Part shown: positions 26,877 to 36,784 of the stretch, piece after piece | Layout of the letters: every line of letters begins with the position of its first letter | Position numbering within the stretch: position 1 is the stretch's first letter | DNA from: Thermomonas sp. XSG | GTDB taxonomy: Bacteria; Pseudomonadota; Gammaproteobacteria; Xanthomonadales; Xanthomonadaceae | Reading direction: 5' to 3' | Length of the DNA: 64,000 bases | NCBI RefSeq assembly: GCF_014678725.1 | Contig: NZ_CP061497.1 | Span: forward strand, 558,001-622,000 | The notes under the pieces: model-generated | Databases searched by the model: none | Told to the model about the DNA's origin: nothing | Seen by the model: the letters and a program-made list of their open reading frames with translations, nothing else | Position numbers and translations under genes: made by a program

Positions 26877-27308
26877 TCAGCGTTCGAACTTGGTCGACAG
26901 GATGATCGAGGTATTGGTGCGCTCCACCCCGTCGATGACGCCGATGCGGTCGGTCAACACGTCCATCTCGCCTACCGTGGACGTCACCGCCAGCGCGATC
27001 AGGTCGTTGTCGCCGCTGATCGAATACAGCACCCGCACCTCGTGCATGGCCTGCAACGCCTTCACCACCGCGGTCATCTGCTTCGGCCGCAGGGTGATCA
27101 GGATGTGCGCACGGATGCGGCTGCGCTCCAGCTCGTCGTCCACCCGCACGGTATAGCCGCGGATCACGCCCTGCTGTTCCAGCCTTGCGATGCGGTTCTG
27201 CACCGTGGTGCGCGACAGCCCCAGCCGGCGGGCGATGTCGGCGGTGGCGGCGCGGGCGTCCTCGCGGAGCAGGGACAGCAGCTGTTCGTCGGCAGGAGAA
27301 ATTCGCAT
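26877..27308 (-). CDS. Lrp/AsnC-family transcriptional regulator
   Basis: 143 residues. The N-terminal helix-turn-helix (ISPADEQLLSLLREDARAATADIARRLGLSRTTVQNRIARLEQQGVI) is followed by a RAM/ACT-like effector domain (IRAHILITLRPKQ, MHEVRVLYSISGDNDLIALAV, IGVIDGVERTNTSIILSTKF). Start 27308 matches the usual length of small Lrp proteins. It is divergent from the aminotransferase gene across 140 bases, so that enzyme is the likely target, with an amino acid as effector. Confidence 0.92.
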   Translation of the reverse strand: MRISPADEQLLSLLREDARAATADIARRLGLSRTTVQNRIARLEQQGVIRGYTVRVDDELERSRIRAHILITLRPKQMTAVVKALQAMHEVRVLYSISGDNDLIALAVTSTVGEMDVLTDRIGVIDGVERTNTSIILSTKFER

Positions 27309-27448
27309 ATCGCCGGATAATAACGTCGTTCCGCCCATTTTGCTCGGCGGACAAGGCGAATCCACCCTACCGAATGACGCCAATCCCGCGATAATGTGGG
27401 TTTCGCCAGCCGCGGCCCCGCGGACCGGCCTTGGACGGGAGACCCCTC

Positions 27449-28942
27449 ATGAGCCTGATCGACACCCTCGCCCCGCTGCGCGCCCACGGCAAGGCCCGCA
27501 CCACCGGCCTGGACGACGCCGTCATCCTGGATTTCGCCGCCCGCGATCCGCAGCTGGGCGAAGCCGTCGCCGCCGCGGTCGAAGAGTACGCGCGGATCCG
27601 CGACGAGTTCCCCGAGTTGCTGGCGCTGGACGAGAACGCCCAGGCCGCGCAGGTGCAGGCCGACTTCGTCAACTTCTACGCTGCCGACGCCGCCAACCCC
27701 TACGTGGCGCTTACCGCGCGCGGCCCGTGGATCGTCACCCTGAAGGGCGCGGTGCTGTACGACACCGGCGGCTACGGCATGCTGGGCCTGGGCCACGCGC
27801 CGCAGGCGGTGCTGGACGCGATGGCCAAGCCGCAGGCGATGGCCAACATCATGACCCCCAGCGTCTCCCAGCTGCGCTTTACCCGCGCCATGCGCCGGGA
27901 GATCGGCCAGACCCGCGGCGGCTGCCCCTATACCGCCTTCATGTGCCTGAACTCCGGCTCCGAATCGGTATCGCTGGCCTCGCGCATCGTCGACACCAAC
28001 GCCAAGACCCAGACCGACGCCGGCGCACGCCACGCCGGCAAGGCGATCAAGCGACTGGTGGTGAAGGGCGCCTTCCACGGCCGCACCGAGCGCCCGGCGC
28101 TGTATTCCGACTCCAGCCGCAAGACCTACCTGCAGCACCTGGCCAGCTTCCGCGGCGAGGATTCGGTGCTGACCGTGGCGCCGTACGACAAGGACGCGCT
28201 GCGCAAGATCTTCGCCGAGGCCGATGCCAACGGCTGGTTCATCGAGGCGATGTTCCTCGAGCCGGTCATGGGCGAAGGCGATCCCGGCCGCAGCGTGCCG
28301 GTGGACTTCTACAACCTGGCCCGCGAACTGACCCGCGCCCACGGCGGCCTGCTGCTGGTCGACTCGATCCAGGCCGGCCTGCGTGCCACCGGCTACCTGT
28401 CGATCGTGGACTACCCCGGCTTCGAGCAGGTCGAGGCGCCGGACATGGAAACCTATTCCAAGGCGCTCAACGCCGGCCAGTACCCGCTGTCGGTGCTGGC
28501 GGTCAGCGCGGCCGCGGCGGACATCTACAAGCGCGGCCTGTACGGCAACACCATGACTGCCAACCCGCGCGCGCTGGACGTGGCCTGCACCGTGCTGGCC
28601 TCGCTCACGCCGGAGCTGCGCAGCAACATCCAGCAGCGCGGCCGCGACGCCGTGGCCATGCTGGAAGCGCTGCAGGCCGAACTGGGCGGCCCGATCACCA
28701 AGGTGCAGGGCACCGGCCTGCTGTTCTCCTGCGAGCTGACCAAGCAATTCAAGGGCTACGGCGCCGGCTCCACTGAGGAATGGATGCGCGAACACGGCAT
28801 CGGCGTGATCCATGGCGGCGAAAACTCGCTGCGCTTCACTCCGCAGTTCGCGGTCACCAGGGAAGAGCTGGAACTGGTGGTCAACGTGGTCAAGCGCGCG
28901 CTGCTGGAAGGCCCGCGGGTGTCCCAGGCCGCGGCGGCCTGA
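27449..28942 (+). CDS. Class III PLP-dependent aminotransferase
   Basis: 497 residues of fold-type I class III aminotransferase. Recognisable parts are the cofactor loop NSGSESVSLASRI (residues around 168), KGAFHGRTERPALYS, the cofactor Asp region LLLVDSIQAGLRATGYLS, and the Schiff-base lysine in ETYSKALNAGQYPLSVLAV. The C-terminus has GIGVIHGGENSLRFTPQFAVTREELE. It belongs near the lysine/ornithine omega-aminotransferase branch, but the substrate cannot be fixed from sequence. GGGAG lies upstream of the ATG. A divergent Lrp-type regulator probably controls it. Confidence 0.9.
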   Translation: MSLIDTLAPLRAHGKARTTGLDDAVILDFAARDPQLGEAVAAAVEEYARIRDEFPELLALDENAQAAQVQADFVNFYAADAANPYVALTARGPWIVTLKGAVLYDTGGYGMLGLGHAPQAVLDAMAKPQAMANIMTPSVSQLRFTRAMRREIGQTRGGCPYTAFMCLNSGSESVSLASRIVDTNAKTQTDAGARHAGKAIKRLVVKGAFHGRTERPALYSDSSRKTYLQHLASFRGEDSVLTVAPYDKDALRKIFAEADANGWFIEAMFLEPVMGEGDPGRSVPVDFYNLARELTRAHGGLLLVDSIQAGLRATGYLSIVDYPGFEQVEAPDMETYSKALNAGQYPLSVLAVSAAAADIYKRGLYGNTMTANPRALDVACTVLASLTPELRSNIQQRGRDAVAMLEALQAELGGPITKVQGTGLLFSCELTKQFKGYGAGSTEEWMREHGIGVIHGGENSLRFTPQFAVTREELELVVNVVKRALLEGPRVSQAAAA

Positions 28943-28968
28943 ACCGGCGTCGGCGACGTCGCAATGCA

Positions 28969-29000
28969 ACGGGGCGGCCATTGGCCGCCCCGTTCGTTTG
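28969..29000 (+). terminator. Terminator after aminotransferase gene
   Basis: An 11-bp perfect stem (ACGGGGCGGCC with its complement) and 3-base loop, followed by TCGTTTG, just after the aminotransferase stop codon. Confidence 0.7.
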
Positions 29001-29046
29001 TGCGTCCCGGACAGCCCGCGTTGGCGCCGCATGGCGCCAGCAGGCG

Positions 29047-29652
29047 TCACTTGCCGAGGTAGCGCTGCAGCGCTTCCGCCGCGATCCGCCGCGCCTCGGC
29101 GGCATCGCCCCAGCCATGCAGCTCGACCGTCTTGCTGCCCGCCGGCAACTGCTTGTAGACGCGGAAGAATGCCTCGATGCGATCGATTTCGGCCTTCGGC
29201 AGGTCGGCCAGGTCGCGGATGCCGGCGTAGCTGGCGTCCACCTTGTCCACCGGCACACCGATGATCTTCTCGTCAGCCTCACCGCCGTCCACCATCCGCA
29301 GCACCCCGACCGGGCGGAAGCGGATCACCGCGCCCGGATGCAGCGGCGCCCGGGTGAGCACCAGCGCGTCCAGCGGATCGCCGTCGCCGGCCAGGGTGCG
29401 CGGCATCGAGCCATAGTTCGCGGGATAGGCCATCGGCATGGCAAGGAAACGGTCGACGTGGAGCAGTCCGTCCTCGCCGATCTCGTACTTGGTGAAGCTG
29501 CCGGCCGGGATCTCCACCGCCAGCAGCAGCTCGTCCGGCGCCTTCGCCGCCTGGACGGCATGGAACGGATGCACCCATCCGGGCTGCGCCGCGCCTGCCG
29601 CCAGCGGCAGAGCCAGCAGGAGGGTCAATTTCAAGACATGGATCGCGCGCAT
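29047..29652 (-). CDS. Exported family I inorganic pyrophosphatase
   Basis: 201 residues. A clear signal peptide (MRAIHVLKLTLLLALPLAAGAAQ) precedes a family I pyrophosphatase: EIPAGSFTKYEI, AYPANYGSMPRTLAG and the metal-site signature DGDPLD at residues 90-95, plus GGEADEKIIGVPVDKVD. It would split pyrophosphate to two orthophosphates, but in the periplasm rather than the cytoplasm, where the classical enzyme works. It is third in a tight operon after the phytase and phosphatase genes (7 bases after the phosphatase), which supports a role in extracytoplasmic phosphate release. Confidence 0.9.
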   Translation of the reverse strand: MRAIHVLKLTLLLALPLAAGAAQPGWVHPFHAVQAAKAPDELLLAVEIPAGSFTKYEIGEDGLLHVDRFLAMPMAYPANYGSMPRTLAGDGDPLDALVLTRAPLHPGAVIRFRPVGVLRMVDGGEADEKIIGVPVDKVDASYAGIRDLADLPKAEIDRIEAFFRVYKQLPAGSKTVELHGWGDAAEARRIAAEALQRYLGK

Positions 29653-29659
29653 CGGCGGC

Positions 29660-31054
29660 TTACTCCCAGCATCGGTCGGTGCGGCCACCCAGGGTGGCGT
29701 CGCGGTGGCTGCAGTCGCGCAGGCCGATGCGGCCTTGGTGGATCTCGCGCAGGGTCTTGCGGCCATCCGCGGCGCGGGTGATTTCGAAGTCGTCATACAG
29801 GCGGCCGGTGGCGGTGCGGGCCTGGTAGCGCAGGTGCGTGCCGTCGATGCGCAACACCTGGAACAGCTGGGTGTCCTCGGCGGTCGGATCCATCGTACGT
29901 CTGGCCTCGTCCGACAGCCGGTACTGCTTCGGTCCCGACACGCTGACGATGTACTGCGGCAGCGACTGTCCGGCACGATCGCCGGAACGCCGGCCATAGG
30001 TGTGGTCATGCCCCTGCAGGACCAGGTCCACGCCGTGGCGTTCGATGACCGGTTGCAGCGCCGACCTGATCACACCGCTGGCTTCGCGTCCGCGCGGGGA
30101 ATAGACCGGCTGGTGGATCAACACGATGCTCCACGGATTCGGGTTGCCCGCCAGCACGCTCTCCAGCCAGCGCGCCTGCGCGTCGGCGCTGCCCAGGTCC
30201 AGCGCCGAGGTGCCGTCCAGTACCGCCACCCGAACGCCCTGCACATCGAACCAGTAGGTGGTGTCGCGGGTATGCGCACCGCCGGCGCCATTGCGCGGCA
30301 GCGCGAAGCCGGCCCGCCAATGGTCGGACAACACGCGCCGCTCCTGCGGGGTGTCTTCGAACTCTTCCCAGTACTCGTGGTTGCCGGCCGCGGGCGCCAC
30401 CAGCATGACCGAAGGCAGGTCGCCCAGCGCCTCGAACATCTCGCCCCATTCGTTGTCGACGGTGGCATTGCTCTGGTGGTCGCCGGCGTGCAGCGCCATC
30501 AGCGCATCGGGCGCGTGGCGCATCGCCTCGCGCACCACCCGGCCGACGTGGCTGAGGTTCTTGTTCTGGCTGTCGCCGAAGTACAGCAGGGTCAGCGGCT
30601 TGCCCGCGTCGGCGGCGGTGCGCAGCTGCCGCCAGCCGCTCCACGCGCCCTGCCCCTGCACGCGGAACATGTACAGCGTGTCCGGCTGGAGTCCGCCCAC
30701 GTCGGCGCGATGCACGTGCGCAGCGCGCCCGTCCAGCGTGTAGGCAGTCGTCGTGGCGCGGACTTCGCGCGGTGTGCCGACGTCGGGCGAATCGCCGGCC
30801 CGCACGATCTGCAGCAGCGCCACGTCCACCCGCGCATTTGTGCGCCAGTTCACCGCGAAGCCGGTGGCTGGATCCTGCGCCGGGGTGGCGATGATCCGGT
30901 CCGGCATCGCGTCCGGCAGGTAGCGGGCGCTGCCGGCCGGCACCTGCAGGTTGGGTTCGTTCTCGCCTGCTGCCTGTGCGAATGCAGGCGCCGTCAGCGC
31001 GACAAGCGCGATGGCGAGGAATGCGCGCAGGCGGCGGAGGGGCTTGCCGGCCAT
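29660..31054 (-). CDS. Exported purple-acid-type metallophosphatase
   Basis: 464 residues with a signal peptide (cleavage near AFAQA, residue 28). A fibronectin-like N-terminal domain (about 50-145) is followed by a metallophosphoesterase domain with the dinuclear metal ligands in order: GDSQ (160-163), GDH (191-193), GNHE (224-227), His314 in IHQPVYSP and GHDHTYGR (348-351). Enzymes of this type hydrolyse phosphomonoesters. A C-terminal Cys pair (RDCS ... DRCWE) may form a disulfide. The gene starts one base after the phytase stop codon, so both are on one message. Confidence 0.9.
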   Translation of the reverse strand: MAGKPLRRLRAFLAIALVALTAPAFAQAAGENEPNLQVPAGSARYLPDAMPDRIIATPAQDPATGFAVNWRTNARVDVALLQIVRAGDSPDVGTPREVRATTTAYTLDGRAAHVHRADVGGLQPDTLYMFRVQGQGAWSGWRQLRTAADAGKPLTLLYFGDSQNKNLSHVGRVVREAMRHAPDALMALHAGDHQSNATVDNEWGEMFEALGDLPSVMLVAPAAGNHEYWEEFEDTPQERRVLSDHWRAGFALPRNGAGGAHTRDTTYWFDVQGVRVAVLDGTSALDLGSADAQARWLESVLAGNPNPWSIVLIHQPVYSPRGREASGVIRSALQPVIERHGVDLVLQGHDHTYGRRSGDRAGQSLPQYIVSVSGPKQYRLSDEARRTMDPTAEDTQLFQVLRIDGTHLRYQARTATGRLYDDFEITRAADGRKTLREIHQGRIGLRDCSHRDATLGGRTDRCWE

Positions 31055-31055
31055 C

Positions 31056-32189
31056 TCAGTGCTCCACGCAGGCCGGCAGCTTCAGTGCGGCCGCGATGTC
31101 GCGCCAGTCGAACGCGCCCACACCCATGTCGTCATGCACCGCGTAGAACACACCCTGCGGGAACCGCGGCGTCGGCTCTTGGTGCAACCAGACCCCGTCG
31201 GTATTGCCCACCACACGGCCGGCGAAGGCACCGACGTGGGCAAGGCTGCGCCGCTCCCAGACGTGGAACAGGCTGCGGTCCTTGAACTGGTCGGTGGTGA
31301 TCCAGTAACCGCTGCCGTCTTCGCACTGCCACAGGGCAATGCCCTCGGCCTGCGCCATGAACACGCCCCGGCCGATGTCGCGCCCGAGATAGTTGCCGGC
31401 CATGTCGTAGACGCGCACCGCGGTGCCGATGGCGGCATCCTCCTCGGCCACCAGCAGGCGGTCGTGGGCGGGATCTCCCCACACCGACTCCGGAATCCGG
31501 ATCGCCCCGGCGGCGCCGGTATCCCCGACGTTGCCGGCAAGCTGCGCCTGCACGCCTTCGCCGATGTCCACCGCGTAGCGTCGCAGGCGGCGGTCCAGCT
31601 GCGGCAGCGGCGGCACGATGTCATTGCCGTCGGCATCCTCGCCGGCCATGTAGGCATCGGACACCAGCACGTCGTAGCGGTGCGGCGACGTGCGGCGCAC
31701 CCAGATGCCATACGGCTGCCGCAGCTCGGCCTGTCCGAAGCTGCCCAGCGCCACCATTGCCGGCGCGCGCAGCACCTGCACCCGCTGGTTGTCGCGCTCG
31801 ACCACGAACACCAGGTCGTCGATGGCGAAGATGCCGTTGGGACGTGCGAACTCTCCAGCCGCCTTGCCCTCGCGCCCCACCACACCCGCGGGCGCCCCGG
31901 TATCGCCGTCGTACTTCATGAGCCGGCCGCTGGCCTTGGCGGTGGCGAGCAGCAGCGGCCGGCCGTCGGCGCCGACCGACAGCGCCGGCGAGTCCACGTT
32001 GTCGGCCGGTGTCATCGGCGTGAGGAAGGCTTCAGCCACCACCACGTGCGGCACGCCCGCACCGGCCAGCAACACGTCGGCGTCGGTCGCCTGGTCGGGC
32101 TCCCTGTCAACGGCAACCGGCCCGGAAGCGCAGGCGACAAGCAACGACATGGAAAGCGACAGGAAACCACGGGCGGCAAGCCTGGACAT
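31056..32189 (-). CDS. Lipoprotein beta-propeller phytase
   Basis: 377 residues with a lipoprotein signal (lipobox LVAC, Cys20). The mature part is a 3-phytase beta-propeller (BPP family): NVDSPALSVGADGRPLLLATAKASGRLMKYD, GEFARPNGIFAIDDLVFVVERDNQRVQVL, GIRIPESVWGDP-like blade and the C-terminal QEPTPRFPQGVFYAVHDD, rich in the acidic calcium-binding positions of this family. It would remove phosphate from Ca-phytate at the cell envelope. It heads an operon with the phosphatase and pyrophosphatase genes and is divergent from a TonB receptor gene. Start 32189 is chosen for the lipoprotein signal. Confidence 0.9.
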   Translation of the reverse strand: MSRLAARGFLSLSMSLLVACASGPVAVDREPDQATDADVLLAGAGVPHVVVAEAFLTPMTPADNVDSPALSVGADGRPLLLATAKASGRLMKYDGDTGAPAGVVGREGKAAGEFARPNGIFAIDDLVFVVERDNQRVQVLRAPAMVALGSFGQAELRQPYGIWVRRTSPHRYDVLVSDAYMAGEDADGNDIVPPLPQLDRRLRRYAVDIGEGVQAQLAGNVGDTGAAGAIRIPESVWGDPAHDRLLVAEEDAAIGTAVRVYDMAGNYLGRDIGRGVFMAQAEGIALWQCEDGSGYWITTDQFKDRSLFHVWERRSLAHVGAFAGRVVGNTDGVWLHQEPTPRFPQGVFYAVHDDMGVGAFDWRDIAAALKLPACVEH

Positions 32190-32367
32190 GGGAATGCAAT
32201 TCGCCTGCAAAGAAGGGTGCGGGCTTTCTATCACCGCGATGTTGCACCGGTGTTGCGTACCCGGCGCCCGTGAACGCCGCTGTCTCCGAAGCGTCACCTG
32301 CCCGCCACGTTCGCGCCATTCGCCGCCCGGATGCTTCCGAAGTCCTCAACCTCGGCCTGATCACTGC
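32190..32367. promoter_or_regulatory. Divergent control region of phytate locus
   Basis: 178 bases between the divergent starts of the phytase operon and the TonB receptor. It holds a degenerate Pho-box-like element at 32280-32297 on the plus strand. No clear -10 follows at the expected spacing. Confidence 0.4.
32280..32297 (+). promoter_or_regulatory. Weak Pho-box-like direct repeat
   Basis: CTGTCTC-CGAA-GCGTCAC matches CTGTCAT-N4-CTGTCAT at 9 of 14 positions with the right 11-base period. It shares its second half (GCGTCA) with the better site at 14775-14792. It faces the TonB receptor gene. Confidence 0.25.
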
Positions 32368-34731
32368 ATGAAGAAGCACCCGCTCGCGCTTGCCCTCTCC
32401 GGCGCCACCCTCCTCGCCCTGTCCACGGCCGCGCCCGCACTGGCGCAGGACGCCGTTGGCCCGTCCGACGCGGATGCCGCGAAAAACCTCAGCGCGGTGG
32501 TGGTCCAAGGCGAAATCGTCTATCGCGACCGGGCCGCGGACATCGACCCGACACTGGTCTACGACCTGGAGTATTTCCAGCGCTTCGAACCCGCCACCGT
32601 CGGCGACATGCTCAAGCGCCTGCCGGGCGTCGGCTTTGTCGGTTCGGACATCATGGAGTACGACGGCGCGCAGCTGCGCGGCCTCGGAGGTGGCTACACC
32701 CAGGTGCTGATCAACGGCAGGAAGGTACCCGGCGCAGGTGACGACCGTTCGTTCTACGTCGATCGCATCCCGGCGGAGATGGTCGACCACATCGAGATCA
32801 AGCGCAGCTCCAGCGCCAACCGCAGCGGCGATGCGATGGCCGGCGCGATCAACATCGTGCTGCGCGACGCCTACAAGTTCGACGGCAGCTACCTGCGCCT
32901 GGGCGTCAACCGCTGGTACGACGGCGAGACCAACCCGACGTTCGGCGCGGTGACCTCGTTCGATGCCCTGGGCGGCCGCGTGCTGGCCGGCGTCAACGTG
33001 CAGGATCGCTACCGCCGCAAGGAAAAGCGATCGGACCGCTTCGCCGACGACAGCCTGCAGCAGAAAGTGAGCTGGGAAGACCAGACCGAGATCAAGGACG
33101 GCCGCGACTACTCCGGCAACCTGTCCTACACCGTGGATGTCGGTGACAACGCGCGCTTCAGCATCGACGGCTTCTACGTCAAGACCGAACGCGACGTGAC
33201 CGAGGTGTCGTACGAGGAGAAACTCAAGAAGGGCAAGACGGAGAACATCCGCGTGCCGGGCCTGGATCCGTACGACCAGAAAAACTACGGCATCGCCGCC
33301 GAATTCAAGTTCGACATGGCCGGTGGCCGCACCAAGCTGGCCGTCGACCATGCCCGTTTCCGGAATTCGCAGGCCACCACCGAGGGCGAGGAGCTGTTCG
33401 AAAGCGCCGGCAGCAACTTCGACGATCGCTGGAGCATCGACGGCGCGAAGTGGAAGGAAACCGCCTACGAGGCCGAAGCGGTGTCAGCCCGCGACGCCGA
33501 AACCGGCTTCAAGCTGGCGCACGTGCGCCCGGCCGGCGCCACGGAAATGGAATTCGGGGTGGACTACCGCAACAAGAAGCGCGAGGGCATGGTGGTCGGC
33601 TACGCGTGGGAAGCCGGCGCGCAGGGCCAGCTGCCGTCGTTCCCGGCGGACTACGCGCTGGATCGCAGCGTCGCCTCGGTGATCGACGAAGAGCGCCTCG
33701 ATCCCTACCTGATGTTCAGCGGCAAGGGCGGCGCGCTCGCCTGGGAAGCCGGCCTGCGCTACGAGACCACGCGCTCGCGGGTCGAGTACATCGAGGACGC
33801 ACAGAGCGAAGGCCGCGTCGACAGGAAGTACCGCGAGCTGCTGCCGTCGGCCAGCCTGCGCTGGGACCTGAGCGACGCCGACCGCATCAACCTGTCGCTG
33901 GCCCGCACCGTCAAGCGCCCCAACTTCAACGAACTGGTGCCGGCGCTGCTGGATGGCGAGTTCGGCGACAACGACTACATCGGCAACCCGAACCTGGTGC
34001 CGGAGACCGCGAACGGCCTGGACCTGGGCTTCGAGCACCGGATCGGCCGCCGCGGCATCGTCGGCGTCAACCTCTTCTACCGCGATGTCCGGGACCTGAT
34101 CGAGGTCGTCAACACCGGCGAGCCCAGCAAGGAAATGCAGGGCATCTGGGAAGGACTCGTCGAGGACGGCGACGCCGTCGACCTTGCCGACGCCATGCAG
34201 CAGGAACCGGCGGAAAGCTGGCTGTACACCTCCGAAAACATGGGCGACGGCAAGGCCTGGGGCTTCGAGTTCGACCTGTCCACGCCACTGACCATGTTCG
34301 GCCTGGACAACACCGGCGTATTCGCCAACTACTCGTGGGTGGATTCGGAAGTCAGCGACTTCATGGGCAAGCGCCGTTTCAACCGGCAGGCCAAGTCAGT
34401 CTACAACGTCGGCTTCATCCAGGACCTGCCGGCCGTCGCCGCCAGCTTCGGCATGACCTACCGCAAACAGGGCGATGCCTACGAACGCCTGCTGGGAGAG
34501 GAAGTGATCGTGCGTTACGGTGCCGAACTGGACGCCTTCATCGAAAAGCGCTTCGGCAAGCGCCTGTCGATCCGCCTCAGCGCCAACAACCTGCTGGATG
34601 CGTCGAAGGACGAGTTCTTCGACAAGTTCAACACCCTCGCCGGCCAGCTGGGCCGCGACTACAAGGAGTACGAACTGGAGAGCGAAAGCGCCGGCCGCAG
34701 CCTCCAGCTGGTGGCGCGCTGGGCTTTCTGA
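32368..34731 (+). CDS. TonB-dependent outer-membrane receptor (phytate locus)
   Basis: 787 residues. A signal peptide (cleavage after ALAQ, about residue 27) precedes a plug domain (residues about 70-180; [49 protein letters not shown]) and a 22-strand-type barrel that ends in the aromatic beta-signal LQLVARWAF. No TonB box was assigned with certainty. It is divergent from the phytase-phosphatase-pyrophosphatase operon, an association reported for beta-propeller phytases in several proteobacteria, so a phosphate ester or phytate-derived ligand is plausible. The ligand remains inferred from context. Confidence 0.92.
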   Translation: MKKHPLALALSGATLLALSTAAPALAQDAVGPSDADAAKNLSAVVVQGEIVYRDRAADIDPTLVYDLEYFQRFEPATVGDMLKRLPGVGFVGSDIMEYDGAQLRGLGGGYTQVLINGRKVPGAGDDRSFYVDRIPAEMVDHIEIKRSSSANRSGDAMAGAINIVLRDAYKFDGSYLRLGVNRWYDGETNPTFGAVTSFDALGGRVLAGVNVQDRYRRKEKRSDRFADDSLQQKVSWEDQTEIKDGRDYSGNLSYTVDVGDNARFSIDGFYVKTERDVTEVSYEEKLKKGKTENIRVPGLDPYDQKNYGIAAEFKFDMAGGRTKLAVDHARFRNSQATTEGEELFESAGSNFDDRWSIDGAKWKETAYEAEAVSARDAETGFKLAHVRPAGATEMEFGVDYRNKKREGMVVGYAWEAGAQGQLPSFPADYALDRSVASVIDEERLDPYLMFSGKGGALAWEAGLRYETTRSRVEYIEDAQSEGRVDRKYRELLPSASLRWDLSDADRINLSLARTVKRPNFNELVPALLDGEFGDNDYIGNPNLVPETANGLDLGFEHRIGRRGIVGVNLFYRDVRDLIEVVNTGEPSKEMQGIWEGLVEDGDAVDLADAMQQEPAESWLYTSENMGDGKAWGFEFDLSTPLTMFGLDNTGVFANYSWVDSEVSDFMGKRRFNRQAKSVYNVGFIQDLPAVAASFGMTYRKQGDAYERLLGEEVIVRYGAELDAFIEKRFGKRLSIRLSANNLLDASKDEFFDKFNTLAGQLGRDYKEYELESESAGRSLQLVARWAF

Positions 34732-34752
34732 CCGCTCCCGCCCCCCTTGCAT

Positions 34753-34777
34753 GGACGCCGGCCCCGCGCCGGCGTCC
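34753..34777 (+). terminator. GC-rich hairpin after TonB receptor gene
   Basis: A 10-bp stem (GGACGCCGGC with GCCGGCGTCC) and 5-base loop, followed by GCGTTTACGG. It lies between the receptor and upp. The U-run is short. Confidence 0.5.
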
Positions 34778-34834
34778 GCGTTTACGGCAGCCGCGCGCAT
34801 GGGGCACACTGCCGGCCACATGATGGAGATGCGC

Positions 34835-35467
34835 ATGAAAGTCGTGGAAATCCACCATCCGCTGGTCCGCCACAAGCTCGGCAAGCTGCGCGACATCGCC
34901 ACCGACCCGGTGCATTTCCGCCAGCTGGCCGGCGAGATCGCCGCGCTGCTGGCCTTCGAAGCCACCCGCGACCTGCCCACCGAGCCGGTGACGGTGCAGA
35001 CCTGGGCGGGCCCACTGCAGGTGGAGCACGTCCGCAGCGAGAAACTGACCCTGGTGCCGATCCTGCGCGCCGGCCTCGGCTTCCTGCCCGGCGTGCAGGC
35101 GCTGCTGCCGGCGGCGCCGGTCAGCGTCATCGGATTGCGCCGCAACGAAACCACCCATCAACCGGAAGGCTATTACCAGCGCCTGGCTGATCGAATGGAC
35201 GCGCGCACCGCGCTGCTGATCGATCCGATGCTGGCCACCGGCGGCAGCGCCGCGGCGGCGATCACCCTGCTCAAGCAGGCGGGCTGCCCGCGTATCAAGT
35301 GCATCTTCCTGGTGGCCGCGCCAGAAGGGCTGGCGGCGCTGGAGGCCGCGCATCCCGACATCGAGGTGTACGTCGCCGCCATCGACGAACGGCTGGACGA
35401 GAACGCCTATATCCGTCCCGGCCTGGGCGATGCCGGCGACCGTCTGTTCGGGACGCCGGTGGACTGA
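34835..35467 (+). CDS. upp: Uracil phosphoribosyltransferase
   Basis: 210 residues. It converts uracil and PRPP to UMP in pyrimidine salvage. The PRPP-binding loop is [14 protein letters not shown], the flexible loop [17 protein letters not shown] is intact, and the uracil-binding C-terminus reads [26 protein letters not shown]. The start [19 protein letters not shown] matches E. coli Upp closely, and GGAG is eight bases upstream. Confidence 0.97.
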   Translation: MKVVEIHHPLVRHKLGKLRDIATDPVHFRQLAGEIAALLAFEATRDLPTEPVTVQTWAGPLQVEHVRSEKLTLVPILRAGLGFLPGVQALLPAAPVSVIGLRRNETTHQPEGYYQRLADRMDARTALLIDPMLATGGSAAAAITLLKQAGCPRIKCIFLVAAPEGLAALEAAHPDIEVYVAAIDERLDENAYIRPGLGDAGDRLFGTPVD

Positions 35468-35474
35468 GCGCGGC

Positions 35475-35861
35475 TCAGCGCAGCGCCAGCCAGAGCCCGG
35501 CCAGCGCCATCAGCAGGAACACCAGCCAGGTCAGGGCGGTGCCCCAGAAGCGGCCGAACGAATAACCACCGCCGCGCGACAACCCCAGCGCGTGCAGCAC
35601 CCGCCCCAGCAGCAGCGCGCCGCCGAAGCCCCAAGTCGCTGCGGGCGGCAGCCCGCACAGCTCCAGCAGGGCCAGCACCAGCAGCGCGAACGGCGCGTGC
35701 TCGACGAAATTGCCGTGCACCCGGATCCGGCGCGCCAGCAGCTTGTCGCCGCCATCGCCCAGACCGATCTTGTGGGCGTGGCGGTGCCGCGAGATCGGCA
35801 CCAGCAGGGCGAGCATCAGCAGCACGTGCAGGGCGGCAAACAGCAGGGTGATCTTCGGCAT
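35475..35861 (-). CDS. MAPEG-family membrane protein
   Basis: 128 residues with four hydrophobic helices. The conserved MAPEG loop is present: ARRIRVHGNFVEHAPFALLVLALLELCG, followed by LLLGRVLHALGLSRG. MAPEG proteins include microsomal glutathione transferases; bacterial members are mostly uncharacterised. It follows the MBL hydrolase gene by 8 bases, and the gamma-glutamyltransferase gene is one further upstream, so a link to glutathione chemistry is possible but not shown. Confidence 0.9.
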   Translation of the reverse strand: MPKITLLFAALHVLLMLALLVPISRHRHAHKIGLGDGGDKLLARRIRVHGNFVEHAPFALLVLALLELCGLPPAATWGFGGALLLGRVLHALGLSRGGGYSFGRFWGTALTWLVFLLMALAGLWLALR

Positions 35862-35869
35862 CGCGGTGC

Positions 35870-36760
<891 letters not shown>

Positions 36761-36784
36761 GGCGGCAAGCCTACCCGCGCAGCG

